A model generated the notes under the pieces. That model was not told where the DNA came from. It did not search any database and saw only the letters and a program-made list of their open reading frames with translations. From Guyparkeria sp. WRN-7 (GTDB lineage Bacteria; Pseudomonadota; Gammaproteobacteria; Halothiobacillales; Halothiobacillaceae), in NCBI RefSeq assembly GCF_001641825.1, contig NZ_LRFH01000002.1:124001-188000 (forward strand): a DNA stretch of 64,000 nt, in the 5' to 3' direction. The position numbers and the translations under genes are program-made. Shown piece after piece: positions 10,118-17,706 of this stretch. Positions within the stretch are counted from its first letter, which is position 1. Each line of letters starts with the position of its first letter.

Positions 10118-11179
10118 TTACGCTGCGCGCAGACGGGCAAGCGCCCAGCGGATGTGACGATCGACCTGATCGCCGGCCTCACCCAGGCCCGCCTCCAGGG
10201 CTGCCACTGCCTCGGCGACGCCGGGCGTATCGGTCGGGATGTTACCCAGCGCGACGGCAAGGTTGCGCCTCCACCGTCTCCAGCCGATGCGACGAATCGC
10301 CGAGCCTTCGGTGCGTTGCAGGAACGTCGCCTCGTCCCAGCGGAACAGCGTGACCAACTCCGGCGCATCGAGCCCGTTTCGGGCATGAAAGTCGGCGTCT
10401 TCCGTCTGCCGCGCAAAACGATTCCACGGACACACCAGCTGGCAGTCGTCGCAACCGTAGATGCGATTGCCGATCATGGGTCGCAGGGATTCCGGGATGT
10501 CCTCGTCGGCCTCGATGGTCAGATAGGAAATACAACGGCGGGCATCGACCACGCCGTCGGCGACGATCGCACCGGTCGGACAGACATCGATGCAGGCCGT
10601 GCAGGTGCCGCAGTGGTCGTCGACCGGCTCGTCCACCGGGAGGTCGAGATCGAGAAACAAGGCACCAAGAAAGAACCAGGAACCGCCACTGCGATTGAGT
10701 ACCAGCGAGTGCTTGCCTTTCCAGCCCAGTCCCGCTTTTTCGGCCAATCCGGTCTCGTAGACGGGCGCCGAGTCAACGAAGGCCCGGTGAGTGAAAGGGC
10801 CGATCTCGTCGCTGATCCGGCGGGCCAGCTGAGCGAGGCGCTTGCGTACCAGCTTGTGATAGTCACGCCCCAGGGCGTAGCGACTCACGTAACCCAGGGC
10901 CGGATTTCCCAGCACATGTCGCGGCCCTGTCGTTTCGGGCGGCAGGTAATCACGACTGACCATCAGCACCCGGCGGGTGCCCGGCACCAGTTCCTCGGGC
11001 CGAAAGCGCAGTAGCCCGTGACGTTCGAGGAACGTCATCGAGCCCGCGTTCCCGTCAGCCAGCCAGTCCCGGAACCCCTGCTCGTAAGCGGAGAGGTCGG
11101 TGTCGGTGACGCGGGCATCGGTGAAACCGAGTTCCTCGGCCCAGGCCAGAATACGCCGCTTGAGATCCTCGGCTTCCAC
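10118..11179 (-). CDS. queG: Epoxyqueuosine reductase QueG
   Basis: Cobalamin- and iron-sulfur-dependent enzyme for the last step of queuosine synthesis in tRNA, reduction of epoxyqueuosine to queuosine. Two 4Fe-4S cluster motifs are visible: CGTCTACIDVCPTGAI and, about 50 residues later, CDDCQLVCPWNRF. A C-terminal HEAT-like helical part follows (LGNIPTDTPGVAEAVAALE). The length is 353 residues from the GTG at 11179, which sits two bases after the crcB stop; in-frame codons further upstream lie inside crcB and give unrelated sequence, so GTG is chosen. Translation is probably coupled to crcB. Confidence 0.94.
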   Translation of the reverse strand: MEAEDLKRRILAWAEELGFTDARVTDTDLSAYEQGFRDWLADGNAGSMTFLERHGLLRFRPEELVPGTRRVLMVSRDYLPPETTGPRHVLGNPALGYVSRYALGRDYHKLVRKRLAQLARRISDEIGPFTHRAFVDSAPVYETGLAEKAGLGWKGKHSLVLNRSGGSWFFLGALFLDLDLPVDEPVDDHCGTCTACIDVCPTGAIVADGVVDARRCISYLTIEADEDIPESLRPMIGNRIYGCDDCQLVCPWNRFARQTEDADFHARNGLDAPELVTLFRWDEATFLQRTEGSAIRRIGWRRWRRNLAVALGNIPTDTPGVAEAVAALEAGLGEAGDQVDRHIRWALARLRAA

Positions 11180-11181
11180 GC

Positions 11182-11562
11182 TCAGGACGCCAGCCGTTCC
11201 GCCATCAACATGCCACCGCGGGCGGCAACCAGGCAAAGCATCACCGTGCCGCCTGCATAGGCAATCGCCGAGAGCCACTGCTGGCGCTCCAGCAAGGCCA
11301 GCGTATCGACCGAGAAGGCAGACATGGTGGTGAAGGCACCCAGAAATCCGGTGAGAATCGCCAGACGATACTCCAGCGGCAGCTGCCAGCGAGCGACCAG
11401 CCAAACACCCAGGAATCCCATCAAGGCCGAGCCCAGCACGTTTACCGAAAAGGTCCCCCAGGGGAAACCACGCCCGGCCAGATGCATGAAAAACGAGGTG
11501 ACCAGATAACGGGCCATGGCGCCGAGCCCGCCCGCCAGACCGATCAGCAGATAGAGCTTCAT
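11182..11562 (-). CDS. crcB: Fluoride-specific ion channel CrcB
   Basis: CrcB/Fluc exports fluoride as a dual-topology dimer in the inner membrane. The 126 residues form four membrane helices. Family signatures are present: GGLGAMARY near residues 10-18, WGTFSVNVLGSALMG at 40-54 (the polar Asn of the pore) and the TGFLGAFTTMSAFS loop at 72-85 (Na+ site and Phe-box region). GGAGG lies about 11 bases upstream of the ATG. No fluoride-riboswitch-like aptamer could be recognised in the leader. queG follows after two bases. Confidence 0.95.
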   Translation of the reverse strand: MKLYLLIGLAGGLGAMARYLVTSFFMHLAGRGFPWGTFSVNVLGSALMGFLGVWLVARWQLPLEYRLAILTGFLGAFTTMSAFSVDTLALLERQQWLSAIAYAGGTVMLCLVAARGGMLMAERLAS

Positions 11563-11820
11563 GCCGTTTATTGCCTCCAGTGTTGGTTCCCACCCTCAGA
11601 CGGCCGGCCGATCCGGGCGGCGAGCGTAGCACGCCCACCTGGTCCGATCGGCCGACCTGATGCCGCCCGGCTGGCCGTCAGTCCACGGTTGCAACTCGGT
11701 CGAAGTGTCCTAAGCTCGGCGTCAGGCAACACCAAGTCGAAAGGCAAGATATCAATCGAGCCGTTTGAGTGCCTAGCGTTCCGAGAATCGTCTCAATCCA
11801 GACAACGTCAAGGAGATCGC

Positions 11821-12246
11821 ATGAAGAAACTGCTACTCGCCACCACCATTGCCGGACTGTCCCTCGGGCTCAGCGCGCCGACGATGGCGGAAGATGATCA
11901 GTACGAGGCCTACCAGGCATCCGTCGATGAGCGCGGGGATTCCGGCGTTTCCGGCACGGCGATCTTCGATCCGGAGAACGGCCAGATGACGGTTGTCGTC
12001 AACGCCGAGAACGCCGAAGGCATGTCGGTGGGCATCCATCGCGGCGTCTGCCGTTACGCGGAAGACAGCGAGGGCGCACCGGAAAACCTCGCCTTCAACA
12101 AGCAGCCGGAGTTTCAGTGCACCCCGTTTCAGGACGGCCAGTCGATGACCACCATCGACATCAGCATCGAAGAGCTGATGGGCCAGCCGCGCTCGGTTGT
12201 CATCTATGACGGCAACACGATCACTGCCTGCGGCAATATCCAGTAA
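11821..12246 (+). CDS. Secreted small protein with Cu/Zn-SOD-like (CHRD-like) fold, no metal site
   Basis: A 141-residue preprotein with a clear signal peptide (residues 1-23, cleavage after SAPTMA). The mature part has a beta-rich pattern and ends in GNTITACGNIQ, which resembles the end of periplasmic Cu/Zn superoxide dismutase (RxACGVI). VGIHRGVC at 70-77 sits where SodC has its His-rich metal loop. Only one histidine (H73) is present in the whole protein, so a Cu/Zn site is not possible; three cysteines (77, 100, 137) could form a disulfide. Hence a superoxide-dismutase-like or CHRD-domain relative of unknown function rather than an enzyme. AAGGAG precedes the ATG. It is monocistronic, with its own terminator. 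Confidence 0.6.
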   Translation: MKKLLLATTIAGLSLGLSAPTMAEDDQYEAYQASVDERGDSGVSGTAIFDPENGQMTVVVNAENAEGMSVGIHRGVCRYAEDSEGAPENLAFNKQPEFQCTPFQDGQSMTTIDISIEELMGQPRSVVIYDGNTITACGNIQ

Positions 12247-12274
12247 CTCCCGTTGATAACGACCGCACGACTAG

Positions 12275-12298
12275 AGCCCCCGCTATCGGGGGCTTTTT
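12275..12298 (+). terminator. Rho-independent terminator after the secreted protein gene
   Basis: AGCCCCC at 12275-12281 pairs with GGGGGCT at 12288-12294 around a six-base loop and is followed by a run of five T. Confidence 0.9.
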
Positions 12299-12332
12299 CG
12301 TTGCCATCCACGCATAACGCTCGGCCCCTGAG

Positions 12333-13025
12333 TCACTTCGCGACCTGTGCCACATTGTCGCGTACGTAATGCGGCACGGCCGCGTCGGGCGGCATCCACC
12401 GCTCCTCGCCCAGCCGTTGCAATTGCGACAGAGCGTCCCGGGCATGCGGCAAGGCGTCGGGGTCGCACAGGGCGACGACAGCCGATTCGTTCATGTCGGG
12501 ATAGCGCCCGAAACCGCTCCCGGCGGCGATCAGTGGCAGGGAGGCGTCAAACCGCCCGGGGAAAACGGGCTTGGTCACGGCTTCCTGCTCGAGCACTTCC
12601 AGCTCACCCGAGGCCCCGGCACGATAGACTGCACGATAGATCTCCCCCATACGGGCGTCGATCGCCACGCGGATCTCGGCACCCTCGCCGGGATCGCCGG
12701 AACGCCGGAACCGCTGCCAAGCCCCCAGGGCGAGACATTCCAGCGACGAAACTCCCGCCATGGGCAAATCACGGGCCATGGCGATGCCCTGCGCCATCGC
12801 TGTCGCAATGCGCACGCCCGTGAATGAGCCCGGCCCGCGGCCAAAGCCGACCAGGTCGAGATCGGCAAACCCAATGCCGGCCTGCTCCAGCAGTGTCTCG
12901 GCCATGGGCAACAGGCGTTGGGCGTGGCCACGCGGTGCGATCGCGAAATCGGTCACGATCCGGTCATCCGCCGCCACGCCGGCGGTACAAGCCTCGGTCG
13001 AGGAATCCAGGTAGAGAACGTTCAA
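12333..13025 (-). CDS. tsaB: tRNA threonylcarbamoyladenosine biosynthesis protein TsaB
   Basis: A 230-residue paralogue of TsaD and partner in the TsaBDE complex that makes t6A37 on ANN-decoding tRNAs. Recognisable features are the ASKHA-type N terminus (NVLYLDSSTEACTAGV), GHAQRLLPM near residue 33 and GRGPGSFTGVRIATAMAQGIA near 63-83. The start codon is TTG (13023-13025), fixed by the family N terminus; an AGGTG lies five bases upstream. It sits 116 bases after pgi on the same strand and may be the last gene of the gnd-zwf-pgi run. Confidence 0.93.
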   Translation of the reverse strand: MNVLYLDSSTEACTAGVAADDRIVTDFAIAPRGHAQRLLPMAETLLEQAGIGFADLDLVGFGRGPGSFTGVRIATAMAQGIAMARDLPMAGVSSLECLALGAWQRFRRSGDPGEGAEIRVAIDARMGEIYRAVYRAGASGELEVLEQEAVTKPVFPGRFDASLPLIAAGSGFGRYPDMNESAVVALCDPDALPHARDALSQLQRLGEERWMPPDAAVPHYVRDNVAQVAK

Positions 13026-13141
13026 GCGGGCACCTGTGGAGCGGTGGGATCAAAAACAACCAACCGTTTGCGTCGGCGTGCGGATTCTACCGGCAGCCAC
13101 TCCACTTTCCCATCCGCGCCAAAAAAGTGCCGCCCGACGAC

Positions 13142-14821
13142 TCAGCTGTCGTCGGCATTCTGGCCGGGCTGCCAGTGACTGCGAATCTCGTTGAGCAACC
13201 ACTGCGTCGAGCCATCGAATTCCCCGTCGGGTTGGTCGGTGCCGATAAAGGATTCGAGCTCGTTTGCCATCTGCTTGCCCAGCTCGACACCCCACTGGTC
13301 GAAGGAGTCGATCTGCCAGACCGCACCCGCCACGAATACCCGGTGTTCGTAAAGTGCCAGCAAGGCACCCACCGCTTCGGGGGTCATCTGCGGGAACAGG
13401 ATGGTGTTGGAGGGCTGGCCGCCCGGGCAGACGCGGTGAGGAGCGATCTGCTCGATGGTCTGTTCGTCGGCACCCTCGGCCCGCATCTGGGCCTCGACCT
13501 CCTCCTGCGTGCGCCCCAGCATCAAGGCACGGCTCTGTGCCACCAGGTTGGCGAGCAACTGACGTTGCTGGCTGCCGATCGGCGAGTGCGTTCGAATGGA
13601 GCTGATGAAGTCCGAGGGAATCAGCCGGGTCCCCTGGTGCAACAGCTGGTAGAAGGCATGCTGGCCGTTCGTGCCCAGCCCGCCCCAGAGGACCGCACTG
13701 GTGTGCGAGTCGACCGGCTGGCCATCGATGCGGACCCGCTTGCCGTTGGATTCCATCATCACCTGTTGCAGATGCGCGGGCAGGAAGCCAAGCCGCGTGC
13801 CGTAGGGGAAGATGGCGAGCGAATCGGAACCGAGGAAATCGGCATTCCAGACGTCGATCAAGCCCAGGATCAACGGCAGATTATCGCGTCCCGTGTTCAG
13901 GCGGAACTCCTCGTCGAGGGCGTGCGCCCCATCGAGCAGGCGCTTGAATCGATCCATGCCAAGATAGAGCGCGATCGGCAACCCGATGGCAGACCAGAGG
14001 GAATAACGCCCACCGACCCAGTCCCATATCGGGAACATGTTGGCAGGGTCGATACCAAACTCGCGCACACGCTGCGTGTGGGTGGAGACCGCGACGAAGT
14101 GCTTGGCGATCGCCTGCTCGTCACCCGAAGCCTCGAGGAACCAGCGACGTGCCGAACGCGCATTTGCCAGCGTTTCCTGGGTACCGAAGCTCTTGGAAGC
14201 CACCACGAACAGCGTGGTCCGCGGGTCCAGCACGTCCAGCTTGGAGGCCAGGTCACTCGGCGCGATGTTCGAGACGAAATGCACCCGCATGCCCCGGTCC
14301 GCGTACGACCCGAGTGCCCGGCAGACCATCCGCGTGCCCAGATCCGAGCCGCCCACGCCGATGTTGACCACGTCGGTGATCGCATCGCCGGCATAGCCGC
14401 GCCATTCGCCGGACTGCACGGCCTCGACGAAGGTTTCCATGTGGTCGAGAACGGCGTTGACCTCGGGCATGACGTCTTCGCCATCGAGGTAAATCGGGCG
14501 ATTGGAACGGTTACGCAGGGCGACATGGAGAACGGCCCGATCCTCGCTGCCATTGATGTGCTCGCCGGCGAACATCGCGTCGCGCAGCTCGAGCACCTTG
14601 CGTTCATCGGCCAGGGCGATCAGGCCATCGATGACATCGTCGGTAACCCGCTGCTTGGAATAGTCGATCGACAGGCCGGCGGCGTGACCACTCAGCCGGT
14701 TGGCGCGCTCCGGGTCGGTGTCGAACCACTCGTTCGGGTGACGGCGCATGTGTTCGGTCGCCTTGACCTCGAGCAGTTGCCATATCGGGCTCATCCGGCC
14801 GACATACCGTTCCTTGTGCAT
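13142..14821 (-). CDS. pgi: Glucose-6-phosphate isomerase
   Basis: Interconverts glucose 6-phosphate and fructose 6-phosphate. The 559-residue length matches the bacterial/eukaryotic long type (E. coli 549). Phosphate-binding VVNIGVGGSDLGTRMV and the catalytic stretches FVVASKSFGTQET and GGRYSLWSAIGLP are present, as is NGKRV...TSAVLWGGLGTNGQHAFYQLLHQGT. The ATG at 14821 overlaps the zwf stop by one base (TGATG) and GGAGG lies five bases before it. A TTG one codon earlier is possible but fits the ribosome-binding site less well. Translation is therefore coupled to zwf. Confidence 0.97.
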   Translation of the reverse strand: MHKERYVGRMSPIWQLLEVKATEHMRRHPNEWFDTDPERANRLSGHAAGLSIDYSKQRVTDDVIDGLIALADERKVLELRDAMFAGEHINGSEDRAVLHVALRNRSNRPIYLDGEDVMPEVNAVLDHMETFVEAVQSGEWRGYAGDAITDVVNIGVGGSDLGTRMVCRALGSYADRGMRVHFVSNIAPSDLASKLDVLDPRTTLFVVASKSFGTQETLANARSARRWFLEASGDEQAIAKHFVAVSTHTQRVREFGIDPANMFPIWDWVGGRYSLWSAIGLPIALYLGMDRFKRLLDGAHALDEEFRLNTGRDNLPLILGLIDVWNADFLGSDSLAIFPYGTRLGFLPAHLQQVMMESNGKRVRIDGQPVDSHTSAVLWGGLGTNGQHAFYQLLHQGTRLIPSDFISSIRTHSPIGSQQRQLLANLVAQSRALMLGRTQEEVEAQMRAEGADEQTIEQIAPHRVCPGGQPSNTILFPQMTPEAVGALLALYEHRVFVAGAVWQIDSFDQWGVELGKQMANELESFIGTDQPDGEFDGSTQWLLNEIRSHWQPGQNADDS

Positions 14822-16332
14822 CAATCCTCCCCAGGGATCTTGAGGTTGTTTCGCCAGCGGTGGGAATCGGAGTCGAACAACCGGTCGGCCTCCGGCGGGC
14901 CCCAGCTGCCCGCCGCGTAGGTCGGGATGTAGTCCCGCTCGACCGCCCAGTTGCGCAGGATCGGATCGACCACCCGCCAGGCCCAGGACACCTCATCATA
15001 CCGAAGGAACAGGGTCTGGTCGCCGTTGATCGCGTCGAGAAGCAGGCTGGCGTAGGCATCCAGATTGGGGGGTTCCGGACCGGTGTAGCTGGCATCCATC
15101 TGCACCGTTCGCGTGCGCATCTCCAGCCCTTCGGTCTTGATCTGGAGCTCGAAACGGAAATTCTCCTCGGGCTGGATGCCGATCAGCAGCCAGTTGGGCG
15201 CGGTGTTGGCTATCTGTGTCTCGCGGAACAGCTGCTGGGGCGGCTCGCGAAAGCGGATCGATATCTGCGAGTGGCTCTTGGAAAGCCGCTTGCCGGTACG
15301 CAGGTAGAACGGCACGTCACGCCAGCGCCAGTTGTCGATGTAGAGCTTCAGGGCCGCATAGGTCTCCGTCACCGAATCGTTGGGAACCCCCGGTTCATCG
15401 AGATAGCCGGGCTCGTTCACCCCTTCCACCGTCCCGCGCGCGTACTGGGCCCGAAACGCCTGAGCATGCACGCTGCGATGAGAGATCGGCCGGATGCAGC
15501 GAAGCACCTTGACCTTCTCGTCCCGCACCGCTTCGGCATCCATCGAGGCCGGCGGCTCCATCGCCGTCAGGGCCAACATCTGCATCAGGTGACTCTGCAC
15601 CATGTCGCGCAATGCGCCGGCCGAATCGTAATAACCGCCCCGGCCCTCGATGCCCTGCTGTTCGGCATGGGATATCTGCACGTGGTCGATGTGATTGCGG
15701 TTCCAGAGCGGCTCGAGCAGCAGATTGGCGAAACGCATCACCATGATGTTCTGCACGGTGCCCTTGCCGAGGTAATGGTCGATGCGGAATATCTGCCCTT
15801 CGTCGAAGTACTGGTGCAACAACCCGTCGAGCGCATGGGCACTTTCGACATCGTGACCGAACGGCTTCTCGATCACGGCGCGTCGGCAGCCCAGGCTCTC
15901 GTCCGTCAGCCCACAGGCACCCAGGTTCCGGCAGATTGCCCCGAACGCCGATGGGGCGACCGCGAAATAGAACACCACGCAGTCCGGGAATTCGGCATGC
16001 TCGATGCGATCCGCGAGATTCTCGAAGCAGCTGGTTTCGTTGATATCGCCATTGTGAAAGTGAAGCTTCGGCAACAGGCGTTCGATTGCGTCATCCGAAG
16101 CGCATGGCTCGTCGCCGCCGGCGAGACAGAGACGACGGACCTCCTCGCGCCAGGCATCGTCGTCCCAGTCCCGCCGACCGAAGCCGATGATGCGGGTACC
16201 CTCGGCCAGGCGCCCCGCTACCTCGAGCTGGTAGAGGGCCGGCAACAGCTTGTGGCGCGACAGGCTGCCGGTCGCGCCGAATATGACGATCGTGACCGGT
16301 TTGGGCGGATTGCGTTGATCGGGCTTGCGCAT
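14821..16332 (-). CDS. zwf: Glucose-6-phosphate 1-dehydrogenase
   Basis: First step of the oxidative pentose phosphate route, making 6-phosphogluconolactone and NAD(P)H. The dinucleotide fold GATGSLSRHKLLPALY is at residues 19-34. The substrate-binding and active-site segment RIDHYLGKGTVQN, with its catalytic Lys and the general-base His further on, is about residues 182-194. Length is 503 residues (E. coli 491). It lies between gnd (47 bases upstream) and pgi (one-base overlap). No phosphogluconolactonase gene is adjacent. Confidence 0.97.
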   Translation of the reverse strand: MRKPDQRNPPKPVTIVIFGATGSLSRHKLLPALYQLEVAGRLAEGTRIIGFGRRDWDDDAWREEVRRLCLAGGDEPCASDDAIERLLPKLHFHNGDINETSCFENLADRIEHAEFPDCVVFYFAVAPSAFGAICRNLGACGLTDESLGCRRAVIEKPFGHDVESAHALDGLLHQYFDEGQIFRIDHYLGKGTVQNIMVMRFANLLLEPLWNRNHIDHVQISHAEQQGIEGRGGYYDSAGALRDMVQSHLMQMLALTAMEPPASMDAEAVRDEKVKVLRCIRPISHRSVHAQAFRAQYARGTVEGVNEPGYLDEPGVPNDSVTETYAALKLYIDNWRWRDVPFYLRTGKRLSKSHSQISIRFREPPQQLFRETQIANTAPNWLLIGIQPEENFRFELQIKTEGLEMRTRTVQMDASYTGPEPPNLDAYASLLLDAINGDQTLFLRYDEVSWAWRVVDPILRNWAVERDYIPTYAAGSWGPPEADRLFDSDSHRWRNNLKIPGED

Positions 16333-16379
16333 GTTGATGGTTCCGGCAGTTGCAGTGGCGTCAGGCGGCGTTGTTCGCG

Positions 16380-17300
16380 TCAGTCGTCCCGTCGCTCGAC
16401 CGCATGACCGCCGAAGGCGTTACGCATCATGGCGAGCACACGATTGCCGTAACCCTCGTCATCCTGGCTCGCGAAACGCATCTGCAGGGCCAGTGTCATC
16501 ACCGGTGCGGCGACGCCGAGATCGATCGCCTCGATCGCCGTCCAGCGCCCCTCGCCCGAGTCCGCGACCTTCGGCTGGATCGCCTCCAGGCTCTGGCCCT
16601 CGTTCTTCAGTGCGTCGGCCGTCAGGTCGAGAAGCCAGCTCTGCACCACCGACCCCTCTCGCCACAGCTCGGTCACCTGGGCGAGATCCAGATCGAACTC
16701 TTCCTTCTTGTGCAGCACGGCGAGCCCTTCGGCCATCGCCTGCATCATGCCGTACTCGATGCCGTTGTGGATCATCTTGACGAAGTGGCCGGAGCCGGCT
16801 GGCCCGACGTGACCCCAGCCGCTGTCCGGGGTGGGAGCCAGTACACGAATCGCGGGCTCGATATGGACAAAGCCGGCCTCACTCCCGCCGACCATCAGGC
16901 TGTAGCCGTTCTTCAGCCCCCAGACGCCGCCGGAGGTGCCGCAGTCGAGGAAATGCACACCGGCCTCCTCCACGCGCGCCGCATGCGCCATGGTCTCGCT
17001 GTATCGCGAGTTACCCCCGTCGACCAGCACGTCGCCGGGTTCGAGTTGCGGCAGGAGCCGCTCAATCGCCGCTTCGGTGACTTCGCCGGCCGGCAGCATC
17101 AGCCAGACCACGCGCGGTGCCTCCAGAGAGGCGATGACGTCGGCCTCCGTGTAGGCCGGCACGACGTTGTCCTCGTCTCGTACCAGCTCGTCGATCGGCT
17201 CACGGCTGCGGTTGTGCGCCACCACCGTGATCCCACCGCGGGAAAGGCGGCGGGTCATGTTGGCGCCCATGCGCCCGAGACCGAGAATCGCGAGTTTCAT
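16380..17300 (-). CDS. gnd: 6-phosphogluconate dehydrogenase, decarboxylating (short type)
   Basis: A 306-residue NAD(P)-dependent dehydrogenase with GLGRMGANMTRRL at residues 7-19 (GxGxxG nucleotide site), VDGGNSRYSET and LDCGTSGGVWGLKNGYSLMVGG, and the catalytic Lys region GHFVKMIHNGIEYG. It converts 6-phosphogluconate to ribulose 5-phosphate and CO2. It belongs to the short, single-C-terminal-domain form (about 300 residues, often NAD-linked) rather than the 470-residue E. coli form. The ATG at 17300 is chosen because the upstream extension lacks family similarity. It leads the gnd-zwf-pgi series. Confidence 0.93.
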   Translation of the reverse strand: MKLAILGLGRMGANMTRRLSRGGITVVAHNRSREPIDELVRDEDNVVPAYTEADVIASLEAPRVVWLMLPAGEVTEAAIERLLPQLEPGDVLVDGGNSRYSETMAHAARVEEAGVHFLDCGTSGGVWGLKNGYSLMVGGSEAGFVHIEPAIRVLAPTPDSGWGHVGPAGSGHFVKMIHNGIEYGMMQAMAEGLAVLHKKEEFDLDLAQVTELWREGSVVQSWLLDLTADALKNEGQSLEAIQPKVADSGEGRWTAIEAIDLGVAAPVMTLALQMRFASQDDEGYGNRVLAMMRNAFGGHAVERRDD

Positions 17301-17706
17301 ACCTGAATCACCCTGAGTTCGAACCAAAACACGGAAACGTGGTGACGGGTGTGGGCCCGTCACCGGAACGACGACGATTGATCATGCAATGTCCGGGCCA
17401 CGCCGAGCGGCGCGGCCCGCGCCTCACACACAAGCCTAGACAAGGTGGATGCGATTTCTATGACACTGATGACAACCGCATTCGCGAATGAACCTCGCGT
17501 CGGGAGACACCGATGCAACCTCGCTCTTGAAGCCCCTGTCTGCTGGCGATGGGGCAAGAAGCGAGAGAAATCGATATAATGCCCGCGAATTTTCTCGATG
17601 CATCCGACCACATTCCACGGGCCAACCCCTGGGTCGGATGCCCTCTCCGGCCGCCGCGACCCCCGGTACGGAGCCGCCTACATCAAGCCGCGAGACAACA
17701 GACGCG
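17301..17706. promoter_or_regulatory. Divergent intergenic region gnd / ppc with a likely ppc promoter
   Basis: This 406-base region has no convincing coding sequence. It must hold start sites for the minus-strand gnd-zwf-pgi genes and for ppc. A perfect sigma70 -10 (TATAAT, 17575-17580) points toward ppc; no good -35 is seen at the right distance. The -10 lies within a short inverted repeat (GAGAAA at 17565-17570 with TTTCTC just downstream of it), which could be an operator; that reading is inference. A second ppc-frame extension upstream of 17707 is rejected as shadow sequence. Confidence 0.45.

Noticed and set aside
11563-11640. Fluoride riboswitch before crcB
   Set aside because: The leader lacks a recognisable crcB-motif aptamer; only a plain GGAGG ribosome-binding site is visible.
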